NCBI GenBank assembly: GCA_026414995.1
Contig: JAOAHY010000001.1
Coordinates: 104,116 to 168,115, forward strand
DNA length: 64,000 nucleotides
Origin: Caldisericia bacterium
Lineage (GTDB): Bacteria; Caldisericota; Caldisericia; B22-G15
Direction: 5' to 3'
Every line of letters starts with the position of its first letter. Position 1 is the first letter of the stretch. The notes below the pieces were generated by a model. That model was not told the origin of the DNA. It saw nothing but the letters and a program-made list of their open reading frames with translations, and ran no database searches. The position numbers and the translations under genes were made by a program. Below are positions 55,566 to 63,596 of the stretch, piece by piece.

Positions 55566-55637
55566 AATAACCTCCAAAATTTAAATTCATTTTATAGTAT
55601 AATTAAAAAAGTTTAAATAAACAAGGAGGAATTTTGA

Positions 55638-56825
55638 ATGAATCCACTTGAAACAAGAATTAATAAATTTTTAGAAAGATTAGATGATGCAAAAAAAAGA
55701 AATTTATATTTTTATCAAGCACCAATTGAAAAAATGTATGATGCTCATGTTATTATAAATGGAAAAGATTATATAATGTTCGGTTCATATTCATATTTAG
55801 GATTAATTAACCATCCTAAAATTAATGAAGCAGCTAAAAAAGCAATTGATGAATTTAGTACTGGTGCACATGGTGTTAGACTTCTTGCTGGTACAACAAT
55901 ACTTCATAATCAACTTGAGGAAAGAATAGCTCGTTTTAAAGGAAGAGAGGCAAGTGTAGTTTTTAGTAGTGGTTATGTAACAAATTTAACAACAATTTCA
56001 ACTCTTCTTACAAAAGATGATTATGTTTTCTGTGATAAATATGACCATGCAAGTATTGTAGATGGAGCGATTCAATCAAGAGCAAACTTTATAAGATTTG
56101 ATCATAATGATGTTGAGCATCTTGAAGAATTAATAAAAGAAGTTCCGCAAGATAAAGTAAAACTAATAGTTGTTGATGGAGTTTATTCAATGGATGGAGA
56201 TATTGCTCCACTACCTCAATTAATTGAAATCAAAAAAAAGTATAATGCAATTCTTATGGTTGATGAAGCGCACTCTCTTGGAGTTTTAGGTGAGAATGGA
56301 AAAGGTATAGAAGAATATTTTGGAATACATGGTGAGGTTGATATTGATATGGGAACACTTTCAAAAACAATTCCATCAGTTGGAGGATATATTGCAGGAG
56401 ATAAAAATTTAATTGATTTTATAAAACATAATTCAAGAGCATACATATTCTCTGCCGCACTTCCTCCTGCACAAACAGTTGCTGCAATGATTTCTTTTGA
56501 TATTATTGAAGAAGAAAAATGGAGAATTAAAAAATTATGGGAAAATATAAATCATTACACAAGTGAACTTAAAAAAATGGGTTATGATACTATGAATACA
56601 CAATCTGCTGTTGTTCCAATATTACTTAAAGATGATGAACTTGCTTTAAAATTAACGAGAATTTTATGGGATGAGGGAATTTTAATATTTCCAATTTTAA
56701 CTCCAGCAATACCACCAGGAACTGCTAGATTACGCTCTTGTATTATGGCATCTCATTCACACGATGATATAGAAAAAGCACTTAAAGCACTTTATAAGGG
56801 CGGAAAAGAATTAGGAATAATATAA
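55638..56825 (+). CDS. PLP-dependent acyl-CoA transferase (glycine C-acetyltransferase / KBL-BioF type)
   Basis: The 395-aa alpha-oxoamine synthase condenses an amino acid with an acyl-CoA. It has FGSYSYLGLINHPKI, the motif VVFSSGYVTNLT, MVDEAHSLGVLGENGKGIEEYF and the PLP lysine at 243 in MGTLSKTIPSVGGYIAG. The C-terminal PAIPPGTARLRSCIMASHSHDDIE is typical. Glycine C-acetyltransferase, 8-amino-7-oxononanoate synthase and serine palmitoyltransferase cannot be told apart by eye; glycine C-acetyltransferase is the commonest assignment. No threonine dehydrogenase or bio gene is nearby. It diverges from the Fe-alcohol dehydrogenase; AAGGAGG precedes the ATG. Confidence 0.88.
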   Translation: MNPLETRINKFLERLDDAKKRNLYFYQAPIEKMYDAHVIINGKDYIMFGSYSYLGLINHPKINEAAKKAIDEFSTGAHGVRLLAGTTILHNQLEERIARFKGREASVVFSSGYVTNLTTISTLLTKDDYVFCDKYDHASIVDGAIQSRANFIRFDHNDVEHLEELIKEVPQDKVKLIVVDGVYSMDGDIAPLPQLIEIKKKYNAILMVDEAHSLGVLGENGKGIEEYFGIHGEVDIDMGTLSKTIPSVGGYIAGDKNLIDFIKHNSRAYIFSAALPPAQTVAAMISFDIIEEEKWRIKKLWENINHYTSELKKMGYDTMNTQSAVVPILLKDDELALKLTRILWDEGILIFPILTPAIPPGTARLRSCIMASHSHDDIEKALKALYKGGKELGII

Positions 56826-56831
56826 GGAATT

Positions 56832-57692
56832 TTATTTATTATAAATAAGATTTGAAAATTTAATAAATTTAATTCCTTTTTCTTCACCAATTGGAGAATC
56901 AATTATTATTGACTTTTTTTCTCTATTAAATTTTTCTAAAACTCCTAAATATAATAAAAATCTCTCTTTATCAAGAAGACCCACTATCGAATTATGTGCT
57001 GGTTCTATTTTTTCAATATTATATCCTAAAATGTTATGTTCTTTAAAGAAAATTTCAACTTTTTTTGAATTTTTAAAATATTCAATAAATTTTTTATTTC
57101 TATATTCAATTCTTTCTACTCTAGTTCTTTCTTTTGCATTTTCAGTAATTCTCAATTTTACTATTTCTTTTCCGTCGTATAAAAAAGGTTTTATTAAATT
57201 TTCCCTTTCATTTTCTTTTTGAAATAAAACAATAAAATCAGGATTAAGTGCTTCAATTTTATTATGTTTTAAAACTTCTGCAATAAATCCATCAACTAGA
57301 CCAGTTGTATCTATTAAAATGTAATCTAACTCTTCTTTTTCCATTGTATCAAGTAGTTTTCTTGCCCCAATAATAATTTGGAGAAGGTTCCCTTTTGGAG
57401 AAACAGATCCAATAAAAATCATTTTTTTTGGAGTAATGGAATTTAAATTATCGATTTCCTTATCAGGAATTCCATAACCAATTGTTCCAGGTGGTCCAAT
57501 ATTTGATTGACCAATATCAAGATCAAGAACACCAACTTTTTTTCCAAGAGATAAAATAGAATTTGTTAAATAAAGAATGAATGTTGATTTACCAGAATCA
57601 GAACCTCCAATTACTATTAATTTCTTCCCTTTTGATAAAAATTTATCTTTTGTTTCCTCCCATTCAACTGGAATAATAATTCTATTAATCAC
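56832..57692 (-). CDS. Clp1/GRC3-like P-loop protein (possible polynucleotide 5'-kinase)
   Basis: The 286-aa protein has Walker A GGSDSGKST (29-37) followed by the family signature VGVLDLDIGQSNIGPPGTIGYG (53-74), which is characteristic of the CLP1_P domain of eukaryotic and archaeal Clp1/GRC3 polynucleotide 5'-kinases. DYILIDTTGLVDG gives the Walker B-like region. The N- and C-terminal beta domains of eukaryotic Clp1 are absent or short (C-terminal IVGLLDKERFLLYLGVLEKF). The GTG start is uncertain; it sits next to AGGAAG. It lies 6 bp after the UPF0173 gene. Its role in bacteria is unknown. Confidence 0.82.
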   Translation of the reverse strand: MINRIIIPVEWEETKDKFLSKGKKLIVIGGSDSGKSTFILYLTNSILSLGKKVGVLDLDIGQSNIGPPGTIGYGIPDKEIDNLNSITPKKMIFIGSVSPKGNLLQIIIGARKLLDTMEKEELDYILIDTTGLVDGFIAEVLKHNKIEALNPDFIVLFQKENERENLIKPFLYDGKEIVKLRITENAKERTRVERIEYRNKKFIEYFKNSKKVEIFFKEHNILGYNIEKIEPAHNSIVGLLDKERFLLYLGVLEKFNREKKSIIIDSPIGEEKGIKFIKFSNLIYNK

Positions 57693-57698
57693 TTCCTA

Positions 57699-58388
57699 TC
57701 AAAAACTCTCACCTTTTTTTAATATTATACATTTAGAAGAAGTTTCATTTTCAACTCTTTTTTTAAATAAAACTGGATCAATCTTAATCTCTGGAAAAGT
57801 TTCATAGTGCATAGGTATCACATATTCACTTTTAATCATATTAACTGCTGTTATTGCGTCATTAATATCCATTGTATAATATCCACCTATCGGAATTAGT
57901 AAAATATCTATCTTTTCAGTTTCTCCAATTAATTTAAATTCATAAGAAAGTCCAGTATCACCCATATGATATATGCTTCTATCTTCAAATTTAAAAATAT
58001 AACCACAAGGATTACCAGTATAAATTATATTTCCATTTTCTAAATTTGATGAGGAGTGAAGAGCAAAAACCATCTTTACTTTTCCAAAAGGAAAATTGTT
58101 GTATCCTCCAAAATTGATTGAAATTAAATCTTCTTCCTTTATCCCTTTTTTATTTAAAAAAAGTGTTAATTCATATGCACCAATGATTTTTGGCTTGTAT
58201 TTATTATATAATTCAAGAGAAATCCCTAAGTGGTCTCCATGACCATGAGTTAAAAATATATGAGTTAATTTTATACTCTCAAAGAAATAATAATCATTTT
58301 CTGAAAAAAATGGGTCAATTAAAATTTCTCCTTCTTTCCATTTTATTAAAAAAGAAGAGTGTCCAAGATATGTTATTAAACTTCTCAT
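57699..58388 (-). CDS. UPF0173-type metallo-beta-lactamase-fold hydrolase
   Basis: The 229-aa protein has the N-terminal ITYLGHSSFLIKWKEGEILIDPFF, metal motif LTHGHGDHLG (46-55), CGYIFKFEDRSIYHMGDTGLS and VIPMHYETFPEI. These are the hallmarks of the UPF0173 (UlaG-like) hydrolase family. GGAGG precedes the ATG. It sits between an amidohydrolase gene and the Clp1-like gene in one run. The substrate is unknown. Confidence 0.92.
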   Translation of the reverse strand: MRSLITYLGHSSFLIKWKEGEILIDPFFSENDYYFFESIKLTHIFLTHGHGDHLGISLELYNKYKPKIIGAYELTLFLNKKGIKEEDLISINFGGYNNFPFGKVKMVFALHSSSNLENGNIIYTGNPCGYIFKFEDRSIYHMGDTGLSYEFKLIGETEKIDILLIPIGGYYTMDINDAITAVNMIKSEYVIPMHYETFPEIKIDPVLFKKRVENETSSKCIILKKGESF

Positions 58389-58398
58389 TTAGGCCTCC

Positions 58399-59763
58399 TT
58401 AATCAATTCTTTTAATAAATTTTCCAAAACCACTATCAACTAGAAATCCTTTATGTTCATCATATACAATTTCACCTCTAAGAATTGTTTTAACAACTTT
58501 TCCATAAATTTTCCAACCTTCAAATGGTGTATATTTTCCTTTTGAGTAAAATTTCTCGCCCTTTATTTCCCAAACTCTATTTTTATCTATGAGCACCAAA
58601 TCTGCATCAAAACCTATATCAATTTTCCCTTTTCGAGGATATAGCTTAAAAATTTTTGCTGGATTTTCACTCATTACATCAACAAATTTTTTCAATGTTA
58701 TTCTTCCTTTCATAACTCCTTCTGAAAATATAAGTGGAAAGATTGTATCAATTCCTGATATACCTGCTGCAACTTCAAATATATCATCTTTATTTTTTTC
58801 TTTTTCCCATTCACCTGAAAAATGGTCTGAACAAACTCCGTCTATCATACCTTCACTCAAAAATTTCCACATTAGTTCTTTATTTTCATAACATCTCACT
58901 GGTGGAGAAGTTTTAACAAGTTTTGGATTTTTAATTAAATCATCTTGAGTTAACAAAAGATGATGTGGTGTTGTTTCACATGTTATTTTTACACCTTCGT
59001 TCTTTCTCTGATTTACAATTTTAACTCCTTCACTAGTTGAAATATGTGTTATGTTCAATCTTAAATTTGTATCTTTAATTAATCTAGAAGAAACAAGAAT
59101 TGAAATTACTTCAGCAAGATAAGGTCTAGCAAGAATCCATCTTTCACCTTCACTTAAATTTTTCTCTTTTTTTGCTAATTCCATAAAATGGTTTATAATT
59201 GAATAATCTTCTGCATGGAGAGTAAAAAGTAGATCTTCTTTTTTAAAAAATTTAAAAAGCTCATACATTTCTCCATAAGAAATTTGTTCAAAATATGGAG
59301 ATGAAGTATAACCATAAATTTTGAAACCAACTATTCCCTCAGAATATAAATCTTCTATATCTTTAAATTTTTTATTTCTTATAATATCTCCTGTAATTCC
59401 ACCATAAAGAGCATAATCAACAAGTGATTTATTTTTTATAGCATTAAGTTTTTTATTTAAGGATTCAACATTTTTAATTTGAGGAATAGATGTATCAGGC
59501 ATATCAATTACAGTAGTTATACCTGAAGATATTGCTGCTTTGCTACATGTCTCAAAATCGTCTCTATAAGTAAAACCTGGATCTTCAAAATGAACATGTG
59601 TATCAATTCCTCCAGGAAGGATCAAAAAACCAGTTGCATCTATTATTTCTTTGTTCTCTGTAGAGAATTTTCCAACACCTATAATTTTTTCTTTTTCAAT
59701 TAAAATATCTAAATTTTTTAACTCACCATTATAAAAGACCATGCCTCCACTGATTATTTTCAT
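58399..59763 (-). CDS. Dihydroorotase / allantoinase-family amidohydrolase
   Basis: The 454-aa zinc amidohydrolase has GGIDTHVHFEDPG (His56, His58), GFKIYGY with the candidate carboxylated Lys148, LLFTLHAED (His183), LNITHIST (His240), CETTPHHLLL, and DGVCSDHFSGEW with the catalytic Asp near 313. Dihydroorotase, allantoinase and hydantoinase share this fold. It overlaps nothing but follows adenine deaminase directly (1-bp spacing), which suggests purine or pyrimidine ring opening; the choice is open. Confidence 0.9.
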   Translation of the reverse strand: MKIISGGMVFYNGELKNLDILIEKEKIIGVGKFSTENKEIIDATGFLILPGGIDTHVHFEDPGFTYRDDFETCSKAAISSGITTVIDMPDTSIPQIKNVESLNKKLNAIKNKSLVDYALYGGITGDIIRNKKFKDIEDLYSEGIVGFKIYGYTSSPYFEQISYGEMYELFKFFKKEDLLFTLHAEDYSIINHFMELAKKEKNLSEGERWILARPYLAEVISILVSSRLIKDTNLRLNITHISTSEGVKIVNQRKNEGVKITCETTPHHLLLTQDDLIKNPKLVKTSPPVRCYENKELMWKFLSEGMIDGVCSDHFSGEWEKEKNKDDIFEVAAGISGIDTIFPLIFSEGVMKGRITLKKFVDVMSENPAKIFKLYPRKGKIDIGFDADLVLIDKNRVWEIKGEKFYSKGKYTPFEGWKIYGKVVKTILRGEIVYDEHKGFLVDSGFGKFIKRID

Positions 59764-61485
59764 TTATTCACCTCTTTCAAATAATGATATTATTTTGAAA
59801 TTATCAGTATCAACTAAACCTAAATCTGTTATTTTTAAATGTGGTATTACTGGTAGAGCCATAAAAGATAATGACATAAAAGGATCGTCAAGTGTACATC
59901 CAAGTTTTCTTGATATTAATAAAAGTTTCTGATAATCCTCATCTACTTCTTTTGCACTTCTGTCACTCATTAAACCACCAAAAGGAAGAGGAAGAATTTG
60001 TAAAATTCTCCCATTTTTTGCAATAGATATTCCACCACCATATGATTCAAGAATAGAAATTGAAAGAAGAATGTCTTTATCATTTGTTCCTATTGATATT
60101 ATATTATGATGATCGTGTGCAATTGTTGAGGCTATTGCACCCTCTTTAAGTTTAAATCCTTTTATAAATCCAACACCTACATTTCCTGTGGCTTTATGTC
60201 TCTCAACAACAACAATCTTTAATATATCTCTTGTTGTATCTGGAACAACAAATCCATCTTGAACTTTTGGCTTCATTACAAATCTTTCTGTTATTAAAGA
60301 ATTTTTGTTGACTCCAATTACATTTATTCTATCTCCTATTGCTTTTACTTTTATCTTTTCATATGTTAATGTCTTTATATTAACTGTATTTTTAACTCCA
60401 CCTTCAGATTTTGATCTTTCGTATGAAAACATAGGAATACCTTCTTTAGCAACAAGATTTCCTCTATAAAAAACAAGTTTTGGTTCAAAATTAACTAAAT
60501 CTTCAAGTACAACAATATTTGCAAAATAATTAGGTGCAATTGCACCATATTTTTTCAAACCGAAATAATTTGCTGGATTTAAAGTTGCAAGGCGAATTGC
60601 AAGAATTGGATCAACACCCCTTTTTATTAATTTTCTCAAAATTCCATTAATATGTCCATCTTTAAGCAGTTCTCCTGGATGTTTATCATCACTACAAAGT
60701 AATATTCTTGGATAAGTATATTGATTTATTATTGGGTAAAGAGATTCAAGGTCTTTTGCAACACTACCTTCTCTTATCATAATCCACATTCCCTTTTTCA
60801 ATTTTTCTTTTGCTTCAACTAAATTTGTACATTCATGATCAGATTCTATACCTGCAACAAGGTAACCATTAAGGTTATTACCAAGTAAAAAAGGAGAGTG
60901 ACCATCAATTATTTTATTTTTAAAGTGTTCTAATTTTCTTAAAACTTCATTATCTCCATTTAAAACTCCTGGATAATTCATCATTTCTCCAAGACCAAGT
61001 ACTTTAGGATGTGATATAAAAGGATATAGATGTTCAATTGTTAACCTGGAACCAGAATTTTCAAATGGAGAAGATGGCACACATGAAGGAAGCATAAAAT
61101 ATATATCAATAGGCAAATTTTCTGAAGCATTTAACATATATTTTAATCCTCTTATTCCAGCAACATTAGCAATTTCATGAGGATCTGCAACTACTCCAAG
61201 TGTACCTTTTGGTACAACCGCTTTTGCAAATTCTTGTGGAGTTAAAGAGGTGCTTTCAATATGAATGTGACTATCAAAAAAACCAAATGAAACATAATAA
61301 CCTTGAATATTATAAATTTCTTTTGCTTTTGAATATTTCCCTACCCCTACAATTTCACCTTCATAAATTATTACATCACCCTCTTCAATAGAATTGTCAA
61401 AAACATTTATAATTTTCCCACCCTTAAGAATTATATCTCCTTCTCTCTCCTCCTTTGCAACTTCAATTTTTTCTTTAAGGCCCAT
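59764..61485 (-). CDS. ade: Adenine deaminase
   Basis: The 573-aa metal-dependent enzyme deaminates adenine to hypoxanthine. It has SFGFFDSHIHIESTSLTP (His73, His75), VADPHEIANVAG, GHSPFLLGN, AGIESDHECTN, LCSDDKHPGELL and TLNPANYFGL, followed by the C-terminal domain with TIAHDHHNIISIG. These are the conserved Ade motifs and the length is right. GGAGA precedes the ATG. It lies after a terminator, so it starts a new transcript unit. Confidence 0.95.
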   Translation of the reverse strand: MGLKEKIEVAKEEREGDIILKGGKIINVFDNSIEEGDVIIYEGEIVGVGKYSKAKEIYNIQGYYVSFGFFDSHIHIESTSLTPQEFAKAVVPKGTLGVVADPHEIANVAGIRGLKYMLNASENLPIDIYFMLPSCVPSSPFENSGSRLTIEHLYPFISHPKVLGLGEMMNYPGVLNGDNEVLRKLEHFKNKIIDGHSPFLLGNNLNGYLVAGIESDHECTNLVEAKEKLKKGMWIMIREGSVAKDLESLYPIINQYTYPRILLCSDDKHPGELLKDGHINGILRKLIKRGVDPILAIRLATLNPANYFGLKKYGAIAPNYFANIVVLEDLVNFEPKLVFYRGNLVAKEGIPMFSYERSKSEGGVKNTVNIKTLTYEKIKVKAIGDRINVIGVNKNSLITERFVMKPKVQDGFVVPDTTRDILKIVVVERHKATGNVGVGFIKGFKLKEGAIASTIAHDHHNIISIGTNDKDILLSISILESYGGGISIAKNGRILQILPLPFGGLMSDRSAKEVDEDYQKLLLISRKLGCTLDDPFMSLSFMALPVIPHLKITDLGLVDTDNFKIISLFERGE

Positions 61486-61502
61486 AAAAATTCTCCAAAA
61501 TT

Positions 61503-61538
61503 AAAAAGGACTCCCTTTTGATATTGGGAGTTCTTTTT
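61503..61538 (-). terminator. Bidirectional rho-independent terminator
   Basis: A GC-rich stem ACTCCC/GGGAGT extended by A/T pairs (AAAAAGG / TTCTTTTT) encloses a 10-base loop and is flanked by T runs on both strands. It ends the carbonic-anhydrase-like transcript on the minus strand, overlaps that gene's stop codon and lies just upstream of adenine deaminase. It is the clearest intrinsic terminator in the window. Confidence 0.8.
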
Positions 61539-62040
61539 ATTTCTCATATCCCTCTTTTAAAGTTATATAAGCCCTTGCATTCTCTTTTATTCTTTTTATC
61601 TCTTCATCTGTAACTTTTCTGACTACTTTACCTGGTACACCTAAAACAAGAGAGTTATCTTCTATAATTTTTCCTTCGGTAATAACAGTTCCTGCACCTA
61701 TTATGCAATTTCTTCCAATTTTAGCTCCATTAAGAATAATTGCACCCATTCCAATTAAAGTATCATCACCGATTTCACATCCATGAATTATTGAATTATG
61801 CCCTATTGTAACACCATTACCAATTTTTGTTGGATAACCAACCTCTGAATGAATAACAGAATTATCTTGAATATTAGTGTTGTTTCCTATTTCAATTGGA
61901 GCCACATCTCCTCTTAAAATTGCACCAAACCATATTCCTACATTATCTCCAATTTTAATGTTTCCAATTATAGTCGCAGTCTCACTAATCCATGAATTTT
62001 TACCAATCTGAGGTTTAAAATTTTTAAAATCTCTTATCAA
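61537..62040 (-). CDS. Gamma-carbonic-anhydrase-like hexapeptide-repeat protein
   Basis: The 167-aa protein is a left-handed beta helix of hexapeptide repeats. The zinc-binding histidines are conserved: His64 in SVIHSEVG, His81 in TIGHNSIIHG and His86. FGAILRGDVAPIEIGNNTNIQDNSV is the family hallmark of the YrdA/PaaY/CaiE-like group, which includes gamma carbonic anhydrases. Catalytic activity is unproven in this subgroup. Translation starts at a TTG after GAGGTG. Confidence 0.92.
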   Translation of the reverse strand: MIRDFKNFKPQIGKNSWISETATIIGNIKIGDNVGIWFGAILRGDVAPIEIGNNTNIQDNSVIHSEVGYPTKIGNGVTIGHNSIIHGCEIGDDTLIGMGAIILNGAKIGRNCIIGAGTVITEGKIIEDNSLVLGVPGKVVRKVTDEEIKRIKENARAYITLKEGYEK

Positions 62041-62071
62041 CTTTTCACCTCTTAATAGTTTTTTTAAATTG

Positions 62072-62080
62072 ATTATATCA
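62072..62080 (-). promoter_or_regulatory. Extended -10 promoter of the hexapeptide-repeat gene
   Basis: TGATATAAT on the minus strand (hexamer 62072-62077) gives a leader of about 25 nt with a GAGGTG ribosome site. It is identical to the extended -10 used at 22721-22729 and 35470-35478. Confidence 0.55.
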
Positions 62081-62082
62081 GA

Positions 62083-62943
62083 TTATTTATAGATTATAAA
62101 AATAGAAAATGCTATCCAAATTAAAATTGTTACAATTAATGGTATATCCTCTGTAACAAGTTTTGTAGGTTCACCTTCTTTTTTCTCATAAATTAAATAT
62201 ATATATCTTAATATTCCATAAACTACTACTGGTATTGTAAAAATAAACCCTCCACCAAATTTCTCTTTTGTTTCACTTGATACAGAGTAAAGAGAATATG
62301 AAAGAATAGTAGCAGTTGAAAGAATGACAATAATTTTGTCTAAAAGTTCTATTGAATATGAAGACAAAACTTCTCTATGCTTATGAGCATTTTCTCCTAG
62401 AAGAACAATTTCAAATCTTCTTTTTGCAAAACCTAAAAAGAGGGATAGAAAGAGAGTGCATAAAATGAGCCAATTAGAAACAGAAATTTGAGTAACAATT
62501 GAACCAGAATAAATTCTTAAAATGAAATTAAATGCAATAATAAAAACATCAATAATAACTAATTTTTTAATTAATAAAGAATAAAAAAAATTAAAAGAAA
62601 TGTATAATAAGAAAATAATTGTTAAAAATTTATTTAAAAAAATTGAAATTATTATTGGGGTTATTATTAAAATTATTGAAAGAAATTTAGCAATGTTTTT
62701 GTTAATTTTACCACTTGGAAGAGGTCTATTTCTTTTGTCAGGATGCTCTAAATCGCTTTCAAGATCAAAAATATCATTCAAAATGTAAAGACCACTTGAA
62801 AGTATAGATAAAAGAAAGAAGGTTAAAAGTGTTTTTAAAAAAAGTTCACTATTAAATAAATTTCCTGAAAAAATAATTGGAGCAAAAACAAAAAGATTTT
62901 TAATCCAATGTTTTATCCTTAATAGTGAAAGATATACCCTCAT
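62083..62943 (-). CDS. UbiA-family prenyltransferase (decaprenyl-phosphate phosphoribosyltransferase-like)
   Basis: The 286-aa membrane protein has nine or so helices and the metal/diphosphate motif LNDIFDLESDLEHPDKRNRPLPSG (Asn56, Asp57, Asp60, Asp64), together with the N-terminal RIKHWIKNLFVFAPIIFSG. This matches DPPR synthase (Rv3806c-like), which transfers phosphoribose to a polyprenyl phosphate, more than quinone or heme UbiA enzymes. In this organism it may make a polyprenyl-linked pentose donor. The ATG overlaps the DUF6391 gene. Confidence 0.85.
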   Translation of the reverse strand: MRVYLSLLRIKHWIKNLFVFAPIIFSGNLFNSELFLKTLLTFFLLSILSSGLYILNDIFDLESDLEHPDKRNRPLPSGKINKNIAKFLSIILIITPIIISIFLNKFLTIIFLLYISFNFFYSLLIKKLVIIDVFIIAFNFILRIYSGSIVTQISVSNWLILCTLFLSLFLGFAKRRFEIVLLGENAHKHREVLSSYSIELLDKIIVILSTATILSYSLYSVSSETKEKFGGGFIFTIPVVVYGILRYIYLIYEKKEGEPTKLVTEDIPLIVTILIWIAFSIFIIYK

Positions 62944-63596
62944 AACACTTTAAAAGTTTTAATTTTTTGAGTTCTAATAAAAAACGATGATGGTCTTGTT
63001 GGATAGGTTATACCAAAAGGACCATATATATTAGTTGGGTTATATTCAATATTAACAATTTTAATATTTTTTACATCTGGATCAGTTGTAAAATATCTTT
63101 GAGTGAATTTCCCAAGAGGCGGTCCTAAAATTTGTCCTAAAAGAATAGCAAAAAATAATAGAAATAAGTTGAATGATGAAGTTAATATGATTAATAAAAT
63201 AAAAATTATTATTGTTAAAAAAGATGCAACACCAATGCTTGTTCCACATCTTTCATGAATTGCGTATTGGGTTTCACCAGATAAAAGTTTTTCTCTCCCT
63301 CTTTCACTTGCTTCATATAGATAATTAGGGTCAATTGAACCAAATATATAAAACCCATTTTCTCTTGCATAACCAGAAAGAATACCTTTTTTCCCAGTTT
63401 CTTTCTCAATTACATTTATTGTAGCATGCTCTAATGCATGATTTATTCTTAAATCTCTATTTATTGCAATTTCAATAATTTGAAGAGGTACTGTTAATAT
63501 ATTTAATAAACCGTAAATTAAATATCCAAAAGGTAATAAGAAAAGTAGAAAAATTAAAGGAAAAAAGAAAAGTAAGAAAAAAATCAAAAAAATCAT
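62940..63596 (-). CDS. DUF6391 membrane protein
   Basis: The 218-aa protein has an N-terminal hydrophobic segment of about 30 residues, then the family-typical INHALEHATINVIEKETGKKG, a His-rich region with HERCGTSIGV and then two helices. The tail (ITYPTRPSSFFIRTQKI) is polar. The HALEHAT motif is reminiscent of a metal-binding or protease-like helix, but the function is unknown. It is co-transcribed with the COG2403 gene upstream (start codon touching its stop) and the UbiA gene downstream. Confidence 0.85.
   Translation of the reverse strand: MIFLIFFLLFFFPLIFLLFLLPFGYLIYGLLNILTVPLQIIEIAINRDLRINHALEHATINVIEKETGKKGILSGYARENGFYIFGSIDPNYLYEASERGREKLLSGETQYAIHERCGTSIGVASFLTIIIFILLIILTSSFNLFLLFFAILLGQILGPPLGKFTQRYFTTDPDVKNIKIVNIEYNPTNIYGPFGITYPTRPSSFFIRTQKIKTFKVL

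Noticed and set aside
61503..61538. Riboswitch in front of adenine deaminase
   Set aside because: The leader contains only a simple stem-loop with T runs on both sides. No purine-riboswitch-like junction is visible.
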